From: Piliocolobus tephrosceles
Lineage: Eukaryota > Chordata > Mammalia > Primates > Cercopithecidae
Length of the DNA: 64,000 bases
Direction of reading: 5' to 3'
Assembly (NCBI RefSeq): GCF_002776525.5
Contig: NC_045441.1
Span: forward strand, 69,135,467 to 69,199,466
Part shown: one piece after another, positions 55,651-64,000 of the stretch
How positions within the stretch are numbered: the first letter of the stretch is position 1
Layout: each line of letters begins with the position of its first letter
Translations under genes and position numbers: made by a program
Notes under the pieces: generated by a model
Seen by the model: the letters and a program-made list of their open reading frames with translations, nothing else
Databases searched by the model: none
Told to the model about the DNA's origin: nothing

Positions 55651-58600
55651 TATAGTGCAACTTGTAACACATACAAAAAAAATTTTGTAGAAATCCTTAC
55701 TACACATGTTGATTAATATTGAATAAGTTCTGTGGGTACATAGTTTTCAGCAAAACAGTCAAAGTATGAGTAGACCTACATCATCCTGAATGATAGAGGC
55801 TATCATTTTTACTTTTGTTTCTTTCAAAAAGCTAACTGAAATATCTTTCCAAGCCTGAGGTCCTTCCTAGCTTTTCCCACCTCTTAGAATGGTCTTGAGG
55901 TGGAGCACTGATAAAGAAGAGCAGTAACCAATTAGATATACCTTTTTGGCCTAAAAGAACTGCAGCTTCTTATGTAAGAGCAAGGGATTATCTCAGACCC
56001 TGAAATTATCTAGGTAAATAAATATTATTTGATAATGATTGTTTTGGTTGCTTTGTGTTGCATGAAGTATGACTTTGGTTTATGATGCAAAGATTGCTTG
56101 CAATCTGACGTGAGACTTGCTATCAAATTGGATTGGTGTCTTTCTCGTCTAAAATGACCTTGCAGTAGTTGATGGGGCTTTTTCCCCCTCTAGAGCTGGA
56201 AGCACATCAGTGTCCACTTGAATGGCAAATTGTGATAAAGTAGCAGGAGCAAAATTGCATAGCATAATCACTGCAATTTTTTATTGAATTGAGCCCTTTG
56301 CTCTTTCTCTTGACAGAACAGTTTATTGAATGTGCTTGTGGAAAACAAAGGCCGTAAAGAAAAATACCCTTTTTTTATATACTGAGAATAGAAGAGAGAA
56401 AATGTGTCTACTTCCAGACTGCATTTCTTAAATGGAAGAACATTTTCAGGTGCAAGCGGACTCTTTAGAAATATCATAAAACTGTGTCGCTCAAGGGCAA
56501 TTCAGTGACTGATGAGGTTTCTATCTGGCAGCCTAGTCAGCTTGAACAATGGAAGTTTCTTATGTCCTTTATTCCAGGGAAATGGAGAAATTCTACTGGC
56601 TAATAAAATGTTTTCATTAAAAGGTATAAAAATGATCTTAACAGATGGTTAATGTCATATTTTATACATTCAATAATAAAGGAACTGTCAGCAGCAAGTT
56701 AAAGTTGTGTAAGGTACATGAATGAATAGAAAAATAATTATTCAGAGTTTGAGGTAGAGTTTGACATTAGATATTTGTGTGTTTGAACAGTAACTTCAGT
56801 CTTGATGCCATTTGACAACTTTAGAATGATCCTTACTAGCTTTTCTTAGCATTTTCAAGCTTAGTAAATTTTATCAATAAAATCCTGAACCATTTTTCTT
56901 ATAGAGTCTTCATTTTAAAATGGGAACAATGTTGTTTATCACAAAATAGTTTGGTGAAATTTCTTGGTACTATAAACGCTTCCATTTCCAGAGACTGGAT
57001 TTTATTATTGTCATTTGTTTTTTATGTGTACTCATTCCAAAAGATTATTTATTCTAATATAATTGATATTTTAATTGACACTATAATCTCAGATCATTCC
57101 ATTTGAGAAATCTGCATTTCTGTCACATATTTTAAATATTCCTGAATAAAGTACAAAATAGAAGTGAATATCAAAGGTCTTGAGACTTTTACCCTTTCAT
57201 GAAATTTTATTTTTTCCTAGTATAATTTTTCTTAAGAAAAAGTAGAAACATAAATTTTGAATTATTTTCGTATTTTGAAAGTTTTATATTATCCTTTAAC
57301 ACTAAATACTTTGATCATGTATTAACTGTTTTCCTAAAAGTTACCTAACACAAATATTACTTCATAAACCAGCCTATTCTAGAATATCTTCCAAGGCAAG
57401 GAGCAGAAACCATATTATACTTCAAGCTTGGCAGTCTTAGTAAATATTTCTTTTTAAAAAATCCCATATTTTGGCAGAATAGGTAGAAAAGGCTAGCAGA
57501 CATGTACTCTTGCTCATTCTCTGGGAATCCCCTATTGTCCATTTGAACTGCTCTTACTACTGATAAATGTAAATTGATAGATTTACAGCAACAGGGGCTA
57601 CCAAGAAACTAACATTTAGCCACTTTTGAGTACCTAGTAGATATCTTCCATATTCCTCTTTTATTGGCATTATATGTTTGCCAACTGGATAAAACAGTTT
57701 ATCAGTGAGTATTCTGTAAAATTAAGAATTTGAAAGGGAAGGATATTAAAAATGGCAGAAGATATTATGAGTTTCAGTCATATATTCCCCCAACCCCCTC
57801 TCTCCCAGGCCTTTCTGCCTTTATATATTCATAAGTTTCTCACAATTTCATCTTTAAGTCTTCAGGGCTAAGATCTTACTTGGGTCTAGGAATGTTTGGG
57901 TGAATTAAACATTCTAGATTATTTCTCTTAGTGTTCTCTGTCTTTAATTCATTTAAGTGAGTAATGTATATGGAAAGGAATTAAGTGGTATTCAAAAAAC
58001 GGTTTGTCATATGATAATACATAATTGATTACTCAGCTGTTGGTGGGGCTCACATCACATGAGGAAAGGTTGAAATACTAAGATACATTTTATCTGTGTT
58101 GCTAAACTATCAATTTTATTAGGTGCTAGATTTTACTTGCTTTCTATACCCAAATTTTATCAAGAAATAGCAAAAAAAAAAAAAAAAAAAAAATGCAAAG
58201 CACTTTTTCAGGTGAGGGATACAAACAACCAAAATTTTTAATAGACAAACCACAAAAAGAGAATAAAATTATTTTTTTCATTTTAATTAGTATTTTTCTA
58301 TGTAACAGTCATATTTTACCTGATTTTTGTACCATCCAGTGTATTAAAACTCCCTACTGGCTTATAAGTCCTAATTTGAAAAATAAGTACTAATAGATAA
58401 TTTTCTCGTATCTTTTCCTGTAAATCAATATAAATAAATCAGAAAACCATGATTTATTGTCCATCCTGGCCCTTTGTATCAATCCTGCTCAGATTGTGTG
58501 GGATTCTTACTCTTCTGGTAGCTTGTTCCTTGGCATCTGTCCCTAGCCTAGCTTCCTTCCATCACTGAGGCTTATTTCCTTCCAGCTAGCTCAGTTGCAT

Positions 58601-59040
58601 TCCCAGTCAGGAAGGATACAGTTGTTGCAAAGGCCTCTGCTGTTACTGTTCTGGCACTGATGGTCTCCTGCTGTTTTGGCGTAAATGTTGCATATACACA
58701 CTAGGAATCTTTTATTTGGCATTTGAGAGAACTGTTATCATGGACATGATGAATTCATGAGCCAGAGTGTGTTTTTGCACTCACTTCTATTTTTCATTTG
58801 TGTGGTATCTGTCGTTACGGTGCCTCAAATAAGCATGATTTATCTTCACTGTGTTACTTATACAGCATGATTTATCTTTACTGTGTTACTTATAGAGTAC
58901 AATATGCTTTCAGTTATGCATTGCAGCACATTTTGTGTTCCTATGCGGTTATGACTTTTTCCACTTTATATTTGTTCTTTTTTTCTTTTAACTATTTGTT
59001 CATGGTCAGATTTCTTTTTTAGAAGACACGTGCAATTGAA
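55651..59040. other. Long stretch without recognised features
   Basis: AT-rich throughout, apart from a modestly GC-richer patch at 58450-58690. An isolated run of 22 A lies at 58172-58193 without a recognisable retro-element before it. Short frames show no protein family. Confidence 0.35.
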
Positions 59041-59240
59041 AAACTCAGCCTTTGGGAAAGACATATCTGAGTTTAAAACTGAGCTCATTCCTTATTCTGT
59101 GACTGGAAAAGTTATTTCATATCTCCAGTCTTGGTTTCATCTTTTATAAATGAAAATAATAGTATGATTTTAGTAAAGTTATTACAATAATTAAATTAGA
59201 TAATACATCTAATATATGCAGTACAGGAAAGATGTTAAAC
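59041..59240 (+). mobile_element. MIR, sense
   Basis: 'gtgactggaaaagttatttc', 'tccagtcttggtttcatctt', 'ataaatgaaaataatagtat' and 'aattaaattagataatacat' follow the MIR order from tRNA-like part to 3' end. Nearly full length but diverged. Confidence 0.65.
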
Positions 59241-60754
59241 AAATCTTAGCATCACTTTTATACCAGAATCTCATTTAATTTTCCAAATTAATTAGTGATA
59301 AGGAAGAAAACATGCTTATCAAAGTTGGTCCTTGGTAGACAATATTCCACAGAGATAAAATTAGTAGTAGATAAAATTCTACAGAGGTCAGTCATTCTAA
59401 AGTGATTTTCTGAAGTTCCACAGCAAAAGCTAAGTGCCCAATTTCCTTGCAAAATTCATTTGAAGCTATAAAAATCAGGAATTTGCCTGAAGTGGGATTG
59501 AATTTAACCAAGGCAAGGCTGATATTAAAGAGGCTCACAGCGAGCAGTTTTCTTCACAGCATGTTTTAAAGGTGGCCAAGAAATCTCACCTACTACCAAA
59601 AAAATTCTTCCCAATAAATATGCCTCATTCTTATTCACTTCCTTGAAACTTGGTAACATCTGACCTTGTTTTTGAAGGAGTAAATATTGCTTGAAAGGAT
59701 ACTATTAGGATGTTATTAGTAACTCATAGCATGATATAAATTATTGCCTTAGACTTTTCTTCTGTAAAAGGGAATTTCAGCAATAGGAGTTTTGATTATA
59801 GATTGGGGTATACATGAAAAGCATAATACATTTTGGTAATTTTACAAATTTTTCTGGTCTAAGAAACATTCATATCGATAAGGTTCAGGCCTATGATTTT
59901 TCCCACTAAGAAAACACACTAAAGTTTAACAAAAATGTTGATTCATCCTGGAGCAATTCTGAAGAGAGTAGTGGTTCATTGCTGTGTGTTTAAGCCATAA
60001 TCCTATAGAATTTTAATGATTTTCAAGGCCCAGCTGTGTGTAGATTAAAATAAAAATGCCCCCCAAAACATTCTTTATTTTGTGCTTTATGTTGTAGCCA
60101 AAAGATAATGCTATAAGTACAGTGACAATCTGTTAAACAGCCAATTCCATTATACTTATGTCAGAAAATGAGGCTTATCCCTTTGTTTATCCTGAGGCAA
60201 GGAATAGAGGAAGGCTTTCTGAATCATGGAGAAAGGGCTTTTCTCTAATCTTGGGGCCAGGGTGCAGACTTTGAGCAGACTTTGAGAATTAGGTCTATTC
60301 AGTCATTATGAGTAGTTTTCAAGTCACCGTGGCACTTTCAGATATAGCCTGCGTGAGTGTAAGTTTAATGTGTTTGAATAGACTGGAATTATGTAGAAAA
60401 AGGTAATTGGAGCTCTTGATTACACATATTTGATGCATTTGAAAACTTCTTGGCTTCTTTTTAGGAAGCACCTTTGCTGCAGATTTGACAAGGCTTTTCT
60501 AGGCTACTAATTCACCAGACATTTTAGCCATTCTTGCCTAGTTCAATAAATATTACATGGGACTTGATGGGTATAAGTGAGGATTTTGATATAAACACTG
60601 TGGAAGTAACTGTAGAAAAGAATGAGACTTATTGACTGGAAGAGTAGGTTTCTGGCTATATCCTGTAACTAGGACAAATTGCTTTTGTATTGAAGCATCC
60701 ATATGGGCTTACACAAATAGAATAATCAAAAAGAGGAAGACAACTTATGGAAGG
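59241..60754. other. No recognised feature
   Basis: AT-rich, unassigned. I see no gene. Confidence 0.35.
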
Positions 60755-61254
60755 TATATTAGTCAGGGTAATAGAATCAATATTTATATATCTATATATT
60801 TACATACCTATATCTGTATCTTCGGAGATGTATTCTAAGGAATTGTCTTATAAAATTATGGACTCTGACATATCCCAAGATCTGTACTTGGAAAACTGGA
60901 GACCCAGGAAACCAATGGTGTAGTTCCAGTTTGAATGCCTGCAGGCTGAAGATCCAGGAAGAGCCAATGTTTGAATTCAAATATGAAGGCAGGAAAGAAA
61001 AGATGTCCCAGCTTTAAATCATCAGACATGAGGAGTTCACTCTTACTCTTGGGAGAGCCAGCCATTTTGTTCTATTCTGGCCTTCAACTGATTGGATAGG
61101 GCCCACATCTATTAGGGAGGGCAATCTACTGTACTGAATCCATCCGTTCAATGGCACTCTCATCTAGAATCACCCTCATAGACATACTAAGACTGTTTGA
61201 CCAACTGTTTGGACATCCCATAATCCAAAGTGGCACATAAACTGTGTCATTACA
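60755..61254 (+). mobile_element. MLT2-type ERVL solo LTR
   Basis: 'tattagtcagggtaatagaa', 'aactggagacccaggaaacc', 'gccttcaactgattggatag' and 'ggagggcaatctactgtact' lead to 'gtggcacataaactgtgtca' and a terminal 'ttaca'. This fits an MLT2 LTR in sense orientation. A TATA-rich patch (60781-60810) replaces the usual 'atatatat' stretch. Confidence 0.78.
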
Positions 61255-61359
61255 AACGTTTAGCCAGGCTAACTTCAAATTCATGATTTTTTTTTTTTAC
61301 TCATTGGTTTACTAAGCTTGCAGTACACACAACTAGCCCCAAATCTAATGAATAATGAA

Positions 61360-63210
61360 GACTGCAGGGAGAGAGGAGTTGAGGACTTGTTTGCCTGCAG
61401 TAGAAGCAGTTGAATTACAGTAAAAAGAGTAAGAATAGTTGAAAATGCCTCCCAAAACATGCAAATGATAAAGATGTAGCAAGCATTGGTGGGGCAATAT
61501 GAAACTCATGGGGACTTTAGAAATTGGAGAAATCTGTCCCGTCTTATAGGCTCTTGCTTGAAAACTTCACTGGATACTCAGAAAAATTGGAAAGAACCCT
61601 AAGAAATATTGATTGCGATCTAACCTTAAAGAAAAGCAATAGCTGTGCAGTTAGATCCAAGAATCTCCTGGAATCTTCTCCTCTTCAGAATGAAAGTTTT
61701 AATCTATGGTTTAAGAACAAGTGCTGCTGCCATTAGAACATCAGTTGCCACTCAGAGAAGGAAGTAGAAGAAAAAAAATTAACTTTTGGAGAGGAAGGAC
61801 TACCTAGTGAACCCAAAACTAGGGTGAAGAGCAAGATAACTTGTAAAAGATATACCCCAGAGACATGCTGCATATCTAAGATGAGGCTTAATCAGAAGAA
61901 CAGGGACTAATATCTCCCCCTTCCCCCAGTGCACACCACTCCCCGCTGCCAACCTAACACATTCAGAATACTGCTAGAGGACAACAGAACTAGAGCAATC
62001 ACATAGACCCTCTCAAAGCACAGGGCAAAGAGAAGACCAAAATTCAAAATGACTAATGTTTGCTCTGGCAATCATTCCCATTCTAGGCACAAGTTATCTC
62101 TATAGGAGACTGGAGTTACAAAGAAAGCTTATTAAACCTTTCTAAATTTAAACAAAAATTATGTCAAAAAAGTAAGGTACTTATAAATTAACAAAATACA
62201 TGCAGAATGTATATGCCAAAATCTACAAATCATTGATTATAAAAATCAAAAATCTACATAAATAGTAATACATGGAGTGTTCATGGCTGGGAAGATGCAA
62301 TGATTTTTAAGTAAGAATAAAGTCTTTGAAAATAGTTTCAATGCAATCCAAATCAAAATCCCAGCAGACTTTTTTCTTCTTCTTTTTCTGTTTTGAGACA
62401 GAGTCTGGCTCTATTGCCTAGGCTGGAGAGCAGTGACCCAAACAGACCTGACTTCCAGGGTTCAAGTGATCCTCCTGCCTTAAGCCTTAATTTTTTTCTT
62501 ATAGATGTCAATAAGCTTATTCTAACATTTATGTGCAAAAATGAAAGTCACAAAATTAATTTTGAAGAAAATCAAAGTTTGACTATTCTCTACCCAATAT
62601 CAAAATTTATTATAAAGCTACAGTAATCAAGGCAATCCAGTGTAAGTAATGATTACATACACATTAATTGAACAAAATAGAGAGCTCAGAAATAAATCCA
62701 CATAAATACAGTTAACTGATTTTGGCAGAAGTGCAGAAGTAATTCAATGGATAAAAGCCTGTTTTCAACAAATGATGTTAGAAAAATTAAACATTTATAT
62801 ATACAATAAACAAGAATTCATGACTTACACGGAAAGTTAATATATAATTAAGAAAAAAGAAATAATAGAGTTTAACGTACAATGCAAAAATTATAAAACT
62901 CTGAGAAAAAAATCATGGGAGAAAATCTATACAATTATTTGTTTAGGCAAAAGGTTTTTAGATACGAAAGCATAATCCATCAAATAAAACATTGGTAAAT
63001 TGTACTTAATCAAACCTTAAACCTTTTGCTCTGTGAAAGACACTGTCAGAAGATTAAAACTTATGCCATAGATTGTAAGAAAATATTTGCAAATCACATT
63101 TCTGCCAAAAAAATTTGTGTCCAGACATATGAAGAACTTCTTAAACTCAACAATAAGAAAACAAACAACCAAACAAAAAGAAGCAAAAGAGAATATTTCA
63201 GAAAGGTGAA
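61360..63210 (+). mobile_element. Decayed L1M, sense (5'-region and ORF2 parts)
   Basis: 61360-62130 reads like an old L1 5' or ORF1 region ('gatgaggcttaatcagaaga', 'agaccctctcaaagcacagg'). From about 62260, 'gtgttcatggctgggaagat', 'caatgcaatccaaatcaaaa', 'ctcagaaataaatccacata' and 'aagaacttcttaaactcaac' are ORF2. An old Alu piece interrupts it at 62371. All frames are broken. Confidence 0.7.
62371..62488 (-). mobile_element. Alu-monomer-like fragment, antisense
   Basis: A CT-rich degenerate tail leads to 'gagacagagtctggctctat', 'tgcctaggctggag' and 'gttcaagtgatcctcctgcc'. Only about one arm is present, with an internal deletion in the 'cactgcaacctc' part. This fits an AluJ or free monomer relic. 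Confidence 0.75.
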
Positions 63211-64000
63211 GTAGTCATAAATGTCCCTATTCTTCTTATGAAGTATAATTAAAAGCTCTGGACATTATATATAACACAAATATAAAATAACTCTAAATGG
63301 TGGAGAGAACACAGACACACTAGGGTACCTCTGACCCAAGAAATCATGTGGTGCTGAATTTCTTGTGTTTCCACTTTGCCTTATACAATCTAAAATAGGA
63401 TTAGGAGTTCCTATGAACAAAAGAAGAAAAGCCCTCTCTACCCAAAGGATCAGAAAAGAGACAGCCTCACCAAATGGAGAACTTTTAAACGACTTCTCTA
63501 TACAAGCCAAATGCCACAGAAAATTAACTGTGGTCCCCTCCCTGACCCATGCCAGCAAAAAGTTGAGTCGAGTTCATAGATTACACTCTCATCAAGTTGT
63601 AACAAGGTGCTTCCTTCCAATTCCCTGACTGCCTTGGTGACACACAATGTTAAATAGGAAATTGGGACTTTCATCTTTACCATTCAGTAACTAAGACCCC
63701 ATAGTGTCACTGGGGACCACTTAAAAAGTTTAGACTTTCATCTTCCTCAGGAAGTAACAAGGTTCCTCTTTCTAGCTCCGCCATGGTATTGCTAGGGAAT
63801 TGGGAAGAGGCAAACCGAATCACACAATTAGAACATTACATTAATAATTGCCACAGGCAACATCTGATGCCTGTTAAAACTTGTGGATATAAATTTAAAT
63901 AGGTACAAAATAGGCACATGGTTTCTAAGTGTCCTTCCCTCCCCCAAAATTATTTAACAATTAAATAGGAAAAAATAATAACTATAGAGTGAACAATTAG
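63211..64000. repeat. L1M 5'-region-like repeat, truncated by window end
   Basis: 'ctctggacattatatataac', 'agaacacagacacactaggg', 'tttccactttgccttataca' and 'tggtattgctagggaattgg' recall text I associate with an old L1 5' region or a related LINE. A partial repetition occurs inside: 'gactttcatct(t)' at about 63666 and 63733, and 'agtaacaagg' and 'tgtaacaagg' at about 63754 and 63597. The family is not fixed. Confidence 0.4.

Noticed and set aside
58172..58193. Poly(A) run as the tail of a processed pseudogene
   Set aside because: I see no gene-like sequence upstream and no convincing flanking duplication.

Overview
This is repeat-dense, AT-rich primate nuclear DNA. Several hallmarks point to an Old World monkey (Cercopithecidae). 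The two youngest-looking Alus, at 1791 and 9484, carry changes I associate with the macaque/baboon AluYR lineages, such as 'gctcaagcctgtaatcccag' near the 5' end and 'gagatccggccactgcactc' in the right arm. They sit beside primate L1PA/L1P, THE1, MST and MER2 copies. I find no host protein-coding gene, no exon with convincing splice context and no intact RNA gene. The long open frames are fragments of LINE-1 ORF2, Alu translations or chance frames in simple sequence. The window could be intergenic or lie within a large intron; the sequence alone does not decide.

Layout. 1-2500: L1 fragments, a solo THE1 LTR, an 84-bp near-perfect inverted repeat spanning it, an unnamed dispersed repeat and a young AluY with perfect target-site duplications. 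2620-5505 (perhaps to 6215): the 5' half of an old L1M in antisense, cut by two Alus. 7594-8284: a solo LTR. 8837-16244: a decayed class I-like endogenous retrovirus with both LTRs, a purine tract, a tRNA-Glu-like relic, an Alu, a chimeric L1-containing retro-insert and a 93-nt hairpin, but no intact retroviral ORF. 16346-23340: LTR, MIR, L2, MST and MLT1 relics. 24061-25989: a MER2 DNA transposon split by an L1P whose 5' UTR is fused directly to the end of ORF2. 26100-31500: simple repeats, an L2, an LTR and an Alu. 32234-34370: an L1 with an inverted 5' tip, then a hAT relic containing an extremely truncated young Alu. 35800-46830: Alu, MLT1, MIR and L2 relics and a textbook twin-primed L1PA with 17-bp target-site duplications. 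48375-53282: a nearly end-to-end but internally deleted L1M in antisense, nested in an older repeat. 55080-64000: L2, MIR, MLT2 and decayed L1M.

Nothing here works together as a pathway. The content records successive retrotransposition events, and the nesting gives their relative ages. I did not find an undescribed functional system. The observations most worth checking are structural: the inverted repeat around THE1, the chimeric retro-insert, the tRNA-like relic in the provirus, the L1P 5' UTR-ORF2 junction, the hairpins and the ultra-short Alus. Repeat names come from recognition by eye without a database, so subfamily calls and edges are approximate.
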